Of a stretch of 64,000 nt of DNA, positions 43,216 to 52,675 are shown one piece after another. This DNA comes from Pseudobacteriovorax antillogorgiicola (lineage in GTDB: Bacteria > Bdellovibrionota_B > Oligoflexia > Oligoflexales > CAIYRB01). Below the pieces are notes generated by a model. The model did not search any database. It was not told the origin of the DNA and worked only from the letters and a program-made list of their open reading frames with translations. Position 1 is the stretch's first letter; the number at the start of each line of letters is the position of its first letter. The stretch covers positions 21,544 to 85,543 of the forward strand of contig CAMAXT010000003.1 in the NCBI GenBank assembly GCA_945862295.1. Reading direction: 5' to 3'. A program made the translations under genes and the position numbers.

Positions 43216-45573
43216 TTAGTTTAACGTCGAAACGCGAAATTTCCGCAGCGCTGTGCGTCCGCCAGAAGAAACGACGGTCAGTTCGTGCTCCCCCTTTACA
43301 GGAGTCCACCACACCTGTTCATCAATACGAACAGTTTTTAAAAAAGTTCCATTAAGAAACCATGAAACCTCTTCAGTACCACTATGCCCTTCAACCTCAA
43401 ATGACATCTCCTGCTTAGAGGGATCTAAGCCAGGAATCAGCATCATCACCTTATTCTTTGCGGGAGAAATAATGCGTAACTCTTCATCTTTCGCAATATG
43501 GACGCAAGCTGGATGAATTTTCGGTAAATCGGGAAGATACCGATTAGCCGTATTCATATACCGCCGGACACCTTGCGGCCAATTCATAAACGTCCCACGC
43601 TCAGTGACGCGACCCGCACGGCAAGTCGGTCCAACAGCTAGACCACTCGCAGTCTCAATTTCCATTTCTGTATGATAGGGGCAGACGCCGGTTGGCAGAT
43701 TATGAATCAATGCCGAGACCAGACGTTTATGCGGACAAGCGTGCGACGGCAAATGTCCAGAAAAACTGCAAACCTCGACATCAGCAATGGAGCGTGGCTT
43801 CTCGTCGTCTGCTGGTTTATTGGTGTCATTTAAGTTCTCTAAGATATCAAAGAGTAGAGGCGCGGCCATATCCGCGCCGACTAATGCGTGACTTGGAGCG
43901 TAATCAACGTTACCGAACCAAACCACCGCCGTGTATTTACCCGATGAGCCAGCAGCCCAAGCATCTCGATGCCCGAAACTCGTTCCGGTTTTCCAAAAAA
44001 CATCTGTTGGTACCTTGGTGAAATCGCGGCGCCGTGGAAAATCCGGACGATCTCTGATACGTAACGCCTTTCGCGTTAACCACGTCGCGCCGGGAGAAAA
44101 CACCTGCATTGCTACCGGTAAGGTTTGAACGTTACCTTGACTCAACCAACGGAGAGGAATGAAAGAACCGTCACGGGCTAATGCGGTATAAAGGCCCGCG
44201 ATTTCAAGCGCCGTAAATTCAATGCCGCCAGCAGCAACGGAAAGACCGTAATGCCCAGGAGATTTTTGAATTCTAGTAATATCAAATTGAGATATGGTCC
44301 CAAGAAACCGCTCTATCCCGATTTGCTGCAGCAAACTTACAAATGGAATATTGAGTGAACGCGCCAACGCATCTTCAACGCGCAGGAGACCATTAAAATT
44401 ATTGTCGAAGTTTTTTGGTGTATAGCCACCGTAGTTTGTCGGAATATCCGTAATCAAGCGGTCAGGAATAATCATTCCAAGATCAAGTGCATGCGCGTAG
44501 ATAAAGGGCTTAAGAAGCGAGCCCGGGGACCGTGGAATTTGAAACCCAGCGATTTGCGATCCTGGCCGCTTATTCCAAAAATCTATCCCGCCGATGATTG
44601 CTTTGACTTCTCCCGTCGCCGTCTCGACGACAATGGCAGCATGATTATGAACCCCTTGATCAGCAGCATGCCGGCCCTCCCGCAATGACAAATCCGTCAA
44701 AAGCCCCTGCACTGCCGGATCTATCGTGGTGTTAACATCTCCAGCCCCTGCCCCCGCCTGCTGTAGCCAATAAGCCAAATGCGCCACGTCCCTAGGAAAG
44801 GGCTTTAACCGCTTTGGCACCTCCGCCGCAAGTACCGATTCAAGCGACTCCTGACCTTCACCAAAAACACCTGCCGCATACATCTGCTTTAAAATTTTAT
44901 CCCGCGCCTCTTGCAACTTCACCACATGCTTCGGATCAGGAAATCTTTTAGACGGCAGCTGCGGTACAGAAAGCAACACTGCAATTTCATCTGGTGAAAG
45001 ATTGCTCGCGCTGTGACCAAAATATGCCCAGGAAGCTGTTTCGACACCCTCGATATTTTTACCAAAAGAAATATAGGTCATGTAAGCAGAAAGGATCTCT
45101 TTTTTTGACATGCGCATTTCTAATTGCAACGCGCGAAAGGCTTCAATGAATTTCGAACCAAAAGATCGTCGCCTCGGTTCGAGAACCCGAACCAATTGCA
45201 TCGTCAACGTCGAAGCACCAGATACGACTTTGCGTTGCATAAAATTTTGCAGCGTTGCTCGCGCAATCGCAATTGGGTCAACACCAGGATGGAAATAAAA
45301 ACGGCGGTCTTCGAAGGCGATTAATGCTCGTTTGTAATCAGGATCAATCCGCGCCATATCGGCATTAATACGCCATTTTTCATCGCCAGAAAGAAAGATA
45401 AACCCCGTTGAAAGGTCAGAAAATCTAATGACCGTTGACGGTGGCGTCGCTAAACGATCAGGAAGGGGTACTAGCCAAAAAACAGCAAGGAGCAGCGTTG
45501 CGAAAATAACAGTAGCCAGCAAACGAGGTCTGCTGGCCGCTTTCGAAAAAACCATCTTAACAGTCGTCGTCAA
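43216..45573 (-). CDS. pbpC: Penicillin-binding protein 1C
   Basis: 785 residues. An N-terminal TM segment (LLATVIFATLLLAVFWLV) is followed by a glycosyltransferase 51 domain (EDRRFYFHPGVDPIAIARA, GASTLTMQLVR). The transpeptidase carries SPGSLLKPFIYAHAL (the Ser-x-x-Lys box) and KTGTSFGHRDAW (KTG box). The C-terminal domain is the PBP1C-type beta-rich extension. It cross-links and polymerises murein outside the inner membrane. It is encoded 14 bases after the alpha-2-macroglobulin gene, the standard pair in Gram-negative bacteria. Confidence 0.95.
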   Translation of the reverse strand: MTTTVKMVFSKAASRPRLLATVIFATLLLAVFWLVPLPDRLATPPSTVIRFSDLSTGFIFLSGDEKWRINADMARIDPDYKRALIAFEDRRFYFHPGVDPIAIARATLQNFMQRKVVSGASTLTMQLVRVLEPRRRSFGSKFIEAFRALQLEMRMSKKEILSAYMTYISFGKNIEGVETASWAYFGHSASNLSPDEIAVLLSVPQLPSKRFPDPKHVVKLQEARDKILKQMYAAGVFGEGQESLESVLAAEVPKRLKPFPRDVAHLAYWLQQAGAGAGDVNTTIDPAVQGLLTDLSLREGRHAADQGVHNHAAIVVETATGEVKAIIGGIDFWNKRPGSQIAGFQIPRSPGSLLKPFIYAHALDLGMIIPDRLITDIPTNYGGYTPKNFDNNFNGLLRVEDALARSLNIPFVSLLQQIGIERFLGTISQFDITRIQKSPGHYGLSVAAGGIEFTALEIAGLYTALARDGSFIPLRWLSQGNVQTLPVAMQVFSPGATWLTRKALRIRDRPDFPRRRDFTKVPTDVFWKTGTSFGHRDAWAAGSSGKYTAVVWFGNVDYAPSHALVGADMAAPLLFDILENLNDTNKPADDEKPRSIADVEVCSFSGHLPSHACPHKRLVSALIHNLPTGVCPYHTEMEIETASGLAVGPTCRAGRVTERGTFMNWPQGVRRYMNTANRYLPDLPKIHPACVHIAKDEELRIISPAKNKVMMLIPGLDPSKQEMSFEVEGHSGTEEVSWFLNGTFLKTVRIDEQVWWTPVKGEHELTVVSSGGRTALRKFRVSTLN

Positions 45574-45587
45574 AATTCAGTTGCCTA

Positions 45588-48500
45588 TCATTTGCCCGAA
45601 ACTTCGTCCCAAGGACTCTTAATATTAGTTACACCACCAACTTCGCGCGCCCAAATTCTTGGATCATACATCGCCTCAGCTTCAACTGGAGGAATTGCGA
45701 ACCTTCCAGCTAATACAGCCCTCGAAGCGTAATAAACCTTTCTAGTTTCGTAAGGCTTTAAAGCACCAAATACTTCGATTCTGTCGTCTCTGATGTTCAT
45801 GTAATCTGCTGCCCAAACCTGTTCAGTATCGATAAACTCAGCCGTTGTGCCACGCCCTAACCGCGGGTTTTCTATCTCCCAACCGGCAGGAAACCGGTCG
45901 ACAAGAGCAATGTTATCGATGCGCTCTGCAGTCTTATTGCGAATAACAAGTTCGGTGTAGATGATGCCTGCGAGCGACACTCCAGATTCAGTATTTAACT
46001 GACTGCCATCAGACTTTTTATAGTTTCTAGAGATATCGATGCCTTCGCCACCTGTTTTGAAGTCAGCAGCTTTCAAAATACCTTCACTAGAAATAATTGC
46101 GTAGAGTTTCCCTTCACCCTTTTTCCCAATGTTTAAGGTAACACTCTTCTTCTCAGTAGCGCGGTTTACGATCCATGAAAGTTTCGCCTGCGGTTTTCTT
46201 TTTGAACCGTCAACAGAAAGCTCGGCATCGTAATTTGAGGCTCCGCCTGACACAAATTTCCCAAGTCCCGTAACTGACCAAACGAGTTCCTGCGTTGTGT
46301 AGTAGCCGCTGTTCTTACCGCGGAGGTACCCAGCAACAACATCGGCCAAGGGACTGCCGGCGGCATCAGACCCGAAGAGATCAGAAAATACGCTCAACAT
46401 GATGCCGCGACGACGGAAGTCGGAATAGAATGACCAAGAGTTTTTCCTCTCACCTGTAATAGTCGAGATATCTGGGTGCTTTAAATCCCCTGCAAACCGG
46501 TGATCACCCATAAGATGCAGCGCTGCCATGAGGAGATATTTATCTTCTTGAACTTGGCTTTCCTTTGTCAATGTTTGACTGTTTAAGTCGGTTAGGAACG
46601 CTTCAGTGTCTGCTTTGAGACCTTTCCCTCCTAGTGCAAGAACATAATAAATGTAAGGTGCTGCTTCACTCAATTCATTGTAGTGGTTGGACTGTTTGGA
46701 TCTAACGCTGCCGTTAACCATCTTATCACTAAGAAATTTCAGCGCTTCATCTACACGCTCTTTCGCAACGGGAAAATTCATCTTTTGAGCATCTAATAGC
46801 ATATGAGTTGCATACGCTGTCCCCCAATTAGTTGGGGATGTAGAACCCGGCCAATAGGCAAAGCCGCCTGATGAGGTTTGCATTGAAAGAACCCTAGCTA
46901 TACCTTTTGCTACCATGTCGTCGATCGCACCAGCGCTAGAAAATGTCGCTGGATCAACTTGATCTAGAAGATCGCGGATGACCAACAGTGGTCTAGTTGA
47001 AGACGTCGTCTGCTCAATGCATCCGTGCGGATACTGTACTAGATATTTCAAATGTTGAAGCGAATCAGCATAGGGATTACTTGTGAGCCAAACTGAAGTT
47101 CGTTCGGTTCCAGGTACAAAATCGTCAAATTGCGGCTTAAGTTCGACCGTATCTCCGGCCACATCAACTCTTTTGGTAACTCGAGATTTTGGTTTTGCAG
47201 ATAAAATCGGAACATCCAGGTCTTCAAAAGATTCAATCGAGCCAGCTTTAGCTTTAACTTTAAACTGCACCGCACCACCCGTTGCAATTGTCGTCGCTTT
47301 AAAGACAATTGTCTTGGACGCACCAAGATTAATGCTTACTTTCGATATTTCTGGTGCAACAACCGAAACCAATGCGACAGCGGGGTCTTCGTTGCTTGAC
47401 TCCAAATTGGCAACATCGAGGCTAAGACTAACTTCTTGCGCTTTACCGGACATATTGGTCACTGTGACCGGAATATCAAACTGGTCTCCTTCAGTCATAA
47501 AGCGCGGCAAAGATGTTTGCAATACCAGCGGATCACGAACAAATACCTGCGCTGAACCTGAAGCAATTCTCTTCTTATCGGCAGAGACCACCATGACACG
47601 CAACTGCCCGCGGTACTGCGGCACCTCTAGACTAACGGAGATTTTGCCGTTTTCGGGAACCTGTTTTAGTCCACTCCAAAGAGCGACTGGTTTAACAAGT
47701 GATACCGGAGTTTCATTCTCGCTGCCATCACCTCCGTGCGTGCTCGACGTACCGGAGCCTGGCAGCATTACATTCCAACCGAAGGTTTCAAATGTTTCAA
47801 TGCCAAGAGCTCTCGGTTCAAAAATTGTCTTTATAGGATCAGGCGTTTTAAAGCGGGTAAGGGACAAGATCCCCTCATCAACAGCCGCCACTGTTACAAA
47901 TCTACCAGCTTCTGATTTCGGAAACTCAAGGTCGACTGTTAGAGTAGAATTTGGCTTTATCTCTTCGGCTACTTCAATTTTTATACTGTCAGAAAACTCT
48001 TCAGGTTCAACTCGGAAAGAGTGCACGCCAAAGGCGCGGTCTGGCATAAAGCTTTGTGCAGATTCGAGGTGCGGATCCTTGATCAGAAATGCACTGACGT
48101 AAACGTTCGGATAAAATTCTTTTAAATCAAATTCCCAGGTGGTCTTTCCAGCCGCTACTTCAATCCATTTTGAATCAATGATACGGTCCGTTTCCGCCGT
48201 TAACAGCAACCGGCCTTTGAAGGGTATCGTCGCTTCAACTATGACGCTTTTTCCCTTTTTGACAATCTCTGGACCGGTAATTTGAATCCAACTTGGTTTA
48301 AGAGGCTTCGGAGTTTGGTCTCTAGAGGATTCGTTCGGCCACCAGTAATAGTCGTTATCAGTACCACCGAGCGTCAAATCGGTTCGCGCCTTGCCAAGTG
48401 ATGCTTTTAGAAGAAATCCACTGGCGTTGGTATTGACTGGAATAGACCCTTTGAAGCGGCCATTCTTTGCCTGAACCTGAAGTTTAGTTTCGGTAACTTG

Positions 48501-51248
48501 CCGCTGAAATCTCTTGTAGCTGCTGCCTTCGTCGTCGCTCCAACTCCAGTCGTATTCAGACTCAAGTCGAACAAACTCAAGTTGGATCTCTTCATCCTTT
48601 GGCAAAATTTCACCGTTCCAGTCGACGATCACCCCTTCAAAAACAAAGGCGTCACCTTTCTGCAAACTTTTCATTCCTGATGAAAGTCCAACATAGAATG
48701 CCTCTGGATGGACTGGGACAGAGACTGTGTTTTGCGTACTCCTACCAGACTCGCCTTCGAAGACTGCGACTTTTGCTTGCAATGACGCACTACCAGCAAA
48801 ACCACCACTCTTCTCTGATACTGGGCAGCTAAGCGTGATCGTGTCGTCCTCACCTATCTCGCCATTGACCATACCAAGCGCTACTGACTTCGGCTCTTTG
48901 TTGTCTGTGTAGTAGACTCCGTAATAGTAATTGCTATTTTTTGCGGGTGTAAACTTACTAGGCCAAAGTTCGCAATTCAGTTCCACCTTACTGCCAGCAG
49001 CAGAACCACCGAAGAGGTAGCGAGACTCAATCTGAAACTTAGATTCCTGATTTCGAGCAAGGTTCTCTGACATCGCTTTTATATCGACCTTCATACGCTC
49101 GGGCATAAAGTCTTCGACATTAAACGTGTAGCGACCGATTTCTTTATCACCAGCTTTCGCGACAACAAGATATTTGCCAGTAACCGCAAAGGATTCAAAC
49201 TTGACGTCTGAATCCGCAAGACCAGCATTGTTTATCTTGAGGTTGAGTTTCTTTAGAAGTTTTTCGCGTGGGTCAAAAAGTTCGAGCAACACCGGCATAT
49301 CGGCCGGTGGCGCAAGATTGTCTGCGCCTCTGAGTAACGCTACAATATGAGCAGTTTCACCTGGACGGTAAACACCGCGGTCACTGTAGATCGCTGCTTT
49401 ATACGGAGTATCTCCACCGCTAAAAGGACGGCCCTGAATCAGTTGTTCAGAAACTTCCGTTTTTAGTTCGCTAAATTTCAAGTAAGTCAGGTCACTCTCT
49501 TTACTCGCTAAGATGGCGAACGGCTCTGATGGATCGATCTCTTTTGATTTATCCCAGTTCATAGTGCAATGACCGTCGCTGTCAGAGTTACAAGTCGCGA
49601 GCGCTCTACCACTCTTTGTGATCATTTTGACTTCAACACCAGAGATTGGCTTTACGTTGTGAAAATCGATCGCCCAGACTTTTATCTGCTTACCGTTTTC
49701 GCCGCGTTTGACGAGGAGGTTGATATCGGTCGCAATGAGTCGCTTGAGATCGGGTGCGGACTTTCCTGCTTTGTCCCGCACAGAAAATTCGATCACCCCG
49801 CGCGGAATATTTGGCATGACGTCATCTAGGGACAGCACATGCGTCGCGAGCGTGTCAGGTTTGCCATCAAATTTGACGGTCGACTTCAGAATCAAATTCG
49901 AGTTTCGGTCGGTGGCTTTCTCAACGTCGTCACTAATCCAAAAGACAAGATTCTCAGCGGGAATATGTCTAACTTCGACTTCCGCTTCAGGTGTGTTCAT
50001 GTGTTTGATTGCAATGTTTTTCCAGGAATCGCGCGACAGATAGCGACCTTGAGCCATGACAGAAACCTGAGGTTTTCTTCTCGGGATATTAAACTTTGTC
50101 GATTTCAGTGCTTTCACAACCCCGCCATCTGTGGTGCGTAGACCGGCGTTGATCGTCAGCGTCGTTTCGCCAAATTTAAAATCACCCAAAACGCGAAAAC
50201 CGCCTCTGGACGGAACAACGGAGAACTCTTGTTCGGGCTGAATCGTTACGAATTGCTTCGCACTTTGTTCTTCCGGCGAGCATCTATCACTGACGTACAT
50301 GCCGTCAGGGGTTTCATTATCATAATAGTAAATTCTGTTTTGATATGAGTCGTCGGTATCCGGAGCTCTTGCTCCATCGTTACAGATAACCTGGATATAG
50401 AATCCATTCGTTCCCTCTTTAAGATTCATGCCTTTGACGATGACATCAGAACCTTCAAAAAGTTGAATGCTTAAATTTTTCGCCGTTGTAATCTTGTGAC
50501 CACTTTCCAATGAAGGCAGACCTGCGTTAACCGTTACGCTGATTGACTCGGCTTTCCCTATAGCCGAAGCTGGCAAGATCGCGAGGATGCTATTTTTAGA
50601 GCCCCCGACTGAATACTTCGGAGTTAGGTTTGCTTTTTCCTTTGAGAACCGTAGAAAACTTCCAACTTTTCGGTAATCGACAGGACCAGTAAAAAGTACC
50701 TCAAACTCGTGATCACCTGAGACGGAATTTATGCGTGAAAGGTTTGCTCTTTTTACAGCGAATTCTGGTGTCTCAAAAACACGCTCGACCTGGATAGACT
50801 CATCAGGTTTTACGGTTTTGCCGTCGATATTTACTGAAACCAATCTGACGCTATAGCTGGTCTTTAACTTAAACGCTTCAGTTGGTGTAAATATAATGGC
50901 GCTGTTTGATTCATAGCGCCACGTCCCAGTCACAGCAGGCTCGATTGAAAAAACCGTATCAGCTGGGATGGCAACAATTTCTGACGTTATTGGTCTTGCG
51001 AACTGAACTTTCACAGCGTCAGGAACAACGCCGTCTTCACCAACGGTTTGGATTTGTGGTGCATAGTCTGCTAGAAGCGGTATTTCTTGCGTCAAAGGAG
51101 TTTCTTCTGCAGAAGTTTCTTCATTTTCTTCAATCACTCCATCAGTCTTTGACGACTGGTAGAATCTGAATGCAAAGAATCCTGCGAGGATCACCCCAAC
51201 AAGTGCACCAATGACAACTACAACTCTACCCTTTGGGCCCTTGAGCAT
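45588..51248 (-). CDS. yfhM: Bacterial alpha-2-macroglobulin with thioester
   Basis: 1886 residues with an N-terminal membrane segment (VVVVIGALVGVILAGFFAF) rather than a lipobox. Multiple beta-sandwich MG domains, FSGGDTPYKAAIYSDRGVYRPGETAH and PQYRGQLRVMVVSADK are characteristic. The thioester motif is intact: YPHGCIEQTTSS, with Cys1410 and Gln1413. Such proteins trap proteases in the periplasm and protect the cell wall synthesis machinery; the partner PbpC gene follows. The gene name yfhM follows the E. coli homologue of this architecture. Confidence 0.93.
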   Translation of the reverse strand: MLKGPKGRVVVVIGALVGVILAGFFAFRFYQSSKTDGVIEENEETSAEETPLTQEIPLLADYAPQIQTVGEDGVVPDAVKVQFARPITSEIVAIPADTVFSIEPAVTGTWRYESNSAIIFTPTEAFKLKTSYSVRLVSVNIDGKTVKPDESIQVERVFETPEFAVKRANLSRINSVSGDHEFEVLFTGPVDYRKVGSFLRFSKEKANLTPKYSVGGSKNSILAILPASAIGKAESISVTVNAGLPSLESGHKITTAKNLSIQLFEGSDVIVKGMNLKEGTNGFYIQVICNDGARAPDTDDSYQNRIYYYDNETPDGMYVSDRCSPEEQSAKQFVTIQPEQEFSVVPSRGGFRVLGDFKFGETTLTINAGLRTTDGGVVKALKSTKFNIPRRKPQVSVMAQGRYLSRDSWKNIAIKHMNTPEAEVEVRHIPAENLVFWISDDVEKATDRNSNLILKSTVKFDGKPDTLATHVLSLDDVMPNIPRGVIEFSVRDKAGKSAPDLKRLIATDINLLVKRGENGKQIKVWAIDFHNVKPISGVEVKMITKSGRALATCNSDSDGHCTMNWDKSKEIDPSEPFAILASKESDLTYLKFSELKTEVSEQLIQGRPFSGGDTPYKAAIYSDRGVYRPGETAHIVALLRGADNLAPPADMPVLLELFDPREKLLKKLNLKINNAGLADSDVKFESFAVTGKYLVVAKAGDKEIGRYTFNVEDFMPERMKVDIKAMSENLARNQESKFQIESRYLFGGSAAGSKVELNCELWPSKFTPAKNSNYYYGVYYTDNKEPKSVALGMVNGEIGEDDTITLSCPVSEKSGGFAGSASLQAKVAVFEGESGRSTQNTVSVPVHPEAFYVGLSSGMKSLQKGDAFVFEGVIVDWNGEILPKDEEIQLEFVRLESEYDWSWSDDEGSSYKRFQRQVTETKLQVQAKNGRFKGSIPVNTNASGFLLKASLGKARTDLTLGGTDNDYYWWPNESSRDQTPKPLKPSWIQITGPEIVKKGKSVIVEATIPFKGRLLLTAETDRIIDSKWIEVAAGKTTWEFDLKEFYPNVYVSAFLIKDPHLESAQSFMPDRAFGVHSFRVEPEEFSDSIKIEVAEEIKPNSTLTVDLEFPKSEAGRFVTVAAVDEGILSLTRFKTPDPIKTIFEPRALGIETFETFGWNVMLPGSGTSSTHGGDGSENETPVSLVKPVALWSGLKQVPENGKISVSLEVPQYRGQLRVMVVSADKKRIASGSAQVFVRDPLVLQTSLPRFMTEGDQFDIPVTVTNMSGKAQEVSLSLDVANLESSNEDPAVALVSVVAPEISKVSINLGASKTIVFKATTIATGGAVQFKVKAKAGSIESFEDLDVPILSAKPKSRVTKRVDVAGDTVELKPQFDDFVPGTERTSVWLTSNPYADSLQHLKYLVQYPHGCIEQTTSSTRPLLVIRDLLDQVDPATFSSAGAIDDMVAKGIARVLSMQTSSGGFAYWPGSTSPTNWGTAYATHMLLDAQKMNFPVAKERVDEALKFLSDKMVNGSVRSKQSNHYNELSEAAPYIYYVLALGGKGLKADTEAFLTDLNSQTLTKESQVQEDKYLLMAALHLMGDHRFAGDLKHPDISTITGERKNSWSFYSDFRRRGIMLSVFSDLFGSDAAGSPLADVVAGYLRGKNSGYYTTQELVWSVTGLGKFVSGGASNYDAELSVDGSKRKPQAKLSWIVNRATEKKSVTLNIGKKGEGKLYAIISSEGILKAADFKTGGEGIDISRNYKKSDGSQLNTESGVSLAGIIYTELVIRNKTAERIDNIALVDRFPAGWEIENPRLGRGTTAEFIDTEQVWAADYMNIRDDRIEVFGALKPYETRKVYYASRAVLAGRFAIPPVEAEAMYDPRIWAREVGGVTNIKSPWDEVSGK

Positions 51249-51426
51249 AGGACACCTCCAACAACCGCGATTAAAATAAAGATTTAGTGCCAGAATTATA
51301 GATCAAGGCTTAACTAAAATCGCTATGTTATAAGGCGGGCGACCAGCAAATTGATCGGTTTCACCATTTTCATAACTAACCAAAACTACTGATTTTTTTA
51401 TGGGAAGTCTTTAAACACTAAAGCTG

Positions 51427-51834
51427 GTGAAGAGGAGACCCGATGATAGCAGTAACAACAATTTCGTAGGGGCTGCGCCACGCGCCCCGATTAAGGGTAT
51501 TGCCAATGCTTCAAGTGATCAATCGGTCATTGCTTGTATTGCATCAAACTTATCGACGACAGGAATTTTCCTCAAAACCGGAGAAACCTGCTTCCGCATT
51601 GGCGATAAGATTGAAATCGTTGCTAAGGTAGATCAGATTTCAAAGCCGTTCCTGGCTAAGGCCGAGGTCATGCGTTTTAGTACAAATTTAAAATTTGGCG
51701 TTGGCTACGGATTAAAATTTCTAAACATAGACAACAGTGTCATCGGTGAAATACGCGAAATCGTCGGTGTAAGGCCGATTTCAGAATTTGGTGACTTCCT
51801 GTCATCACCTGCACTAAAATTAGCAAAAAATTGA
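51427..51834 (+). CDS. PilZ-like domain protein, start unclear
   Basis: 135-residue frame from GTG 51427. ASNLSTTGIFLKTGETCFRIGDKIEI and MRFSTNLKFGVGYGLKFL match the PilZ beta-barrel (SxxGxFL core). The N-terminal arginine region (RRPDDSS, APRAPIKG) lacks the full RxxxR c-di-GMP motif. The GTG has no ribosome site, whereas an ATG at 51443 with GAGGAG upstream opens only an 8-codon frame in another phase, so a small frame lesion near the start is possible. It converges with the uridine-kinase gene by one base. Confidence 0.65.
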   Translation: MKRRPDDSSNNNFVGAAPRAPIKGIANASSDQSVIACIASNLSTTGIFLKTGETCFRIGDKIEIVAKVDQISKPFLAKAEVMRFSTNLKFGVGYGLKFLNIDNSVIGEIREIVGVRPISEFGDFLSSPALKLAKN

Positions 51835-51835
51835 C

Positions 51836-52459
51836 TTAGGCCATGCCTGCCCAATTTTTTATCAATCCAGAAACCATCGACACAGCGTGATCGTTGTACT
51901 TCATCCATCTTACGACAATGTCCGCTTCTTGTTTTTGCGGAGCAACATTCTGATCATGCATAATCTTAACTGTAGATAGGTACTGTTGAATCACCCCGTC
52001 AACTGTTCGCCCACGCTCGTTAACGTCACGGTTCAATCTTCTGATAAATCGCACATCATCATCAACATCAACGAAGATAGATAAGCTCAAAATGCTGCGA
52101 ACCTCGGCCCAATAGAGCGAGAATATTCCATCCAAAATAATGACTGGCGCAGGAAAAATTTGTACGGTTTCTTTTGAACGTGTGTGGGTCGCAAAGTCAT
52201 AAGTCGGACGATAAACTGATCGTCCTTTCGACAACTCCGCCAACTGCGTCATCAAAAGACTGCTGTCAATCGAATCAGGATGATCAAAATTTTTGCGGTC
52301 CCTCGCCTCTGGAGCCAGGTGGGACAGGTCGTGATAATAATGGTCGAGTTGAAGAACCAGGACATCAACCCCCGCACTTTCGGCGCGGACCCGATTTACA
52401 AATGTGGTTTTGCCAGATCCTGAACCACCACTAATGCCAATAATTTTGGTTTCTTGCAT
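51836..52459 (-). CDS. Uridine kinase-like nucleoside kinase
   Basis: 207 residues. GISGGSGSGKTTFV is the Walker A loop, LQLDHYYHDLSHL and HPDSID follow, and FPAPVIILDGIFSL with RDVNERGRT are characteristic uridine/cytidine kinase blocks. It phosphorylates uridine to UMP. It is divergent from the uracil-degradation operon at 52676 (216-base gap), so uridine and uracil both lead to UMP for that pathway. The family also contains phosphoribulokinase, but the HPDSID block favours uridine kinase. Confidence 0.88.
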   Translation of the reverse strand: MQETKIIGISGGSGSGKTTFVNRVRAESAGVDVLVLQLDHYYHDLSHLAPEARDRKNFDHPDSIDSSLLMTQLAELSKGRSVYRPTYDFATHTRSKETVQIFPAPVIILDGIFSLYWAEVRSILSLSIFVDVDDDVRFIRRLNRDVNERGRTVDGVIQQYLSTVKIMHDQNVAPQKQEADIVVRWMKYNDHAVSMVSGLIKNWAGMA

Positions 52460-52675
52460 CTATTCTAACCCTTGCCTCAGCTAAATTTATTTAATCCATC
52501 ATACATATATATGAGCTTATTTGGTATAAGAGACCACTTCCCAATTTATTCTTCTAAGTTGTATAAAGAGGCGTCGTCTCCAACAAATTAAGGATTTTCT
52601 ACTTGCCCAAACTGTCTAATAGTTCAGTATATTACGATTAACCCCCCTGATCATAAGCCAACAAAGAAGGGCCCA

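Noticed and set aside
47083..48102. 339-codon plus-strand frame inside the alpha-2-macroglobulin gene
   Set aside because: Shadow of the minus-strand gene, which carries the intact thioester motif.
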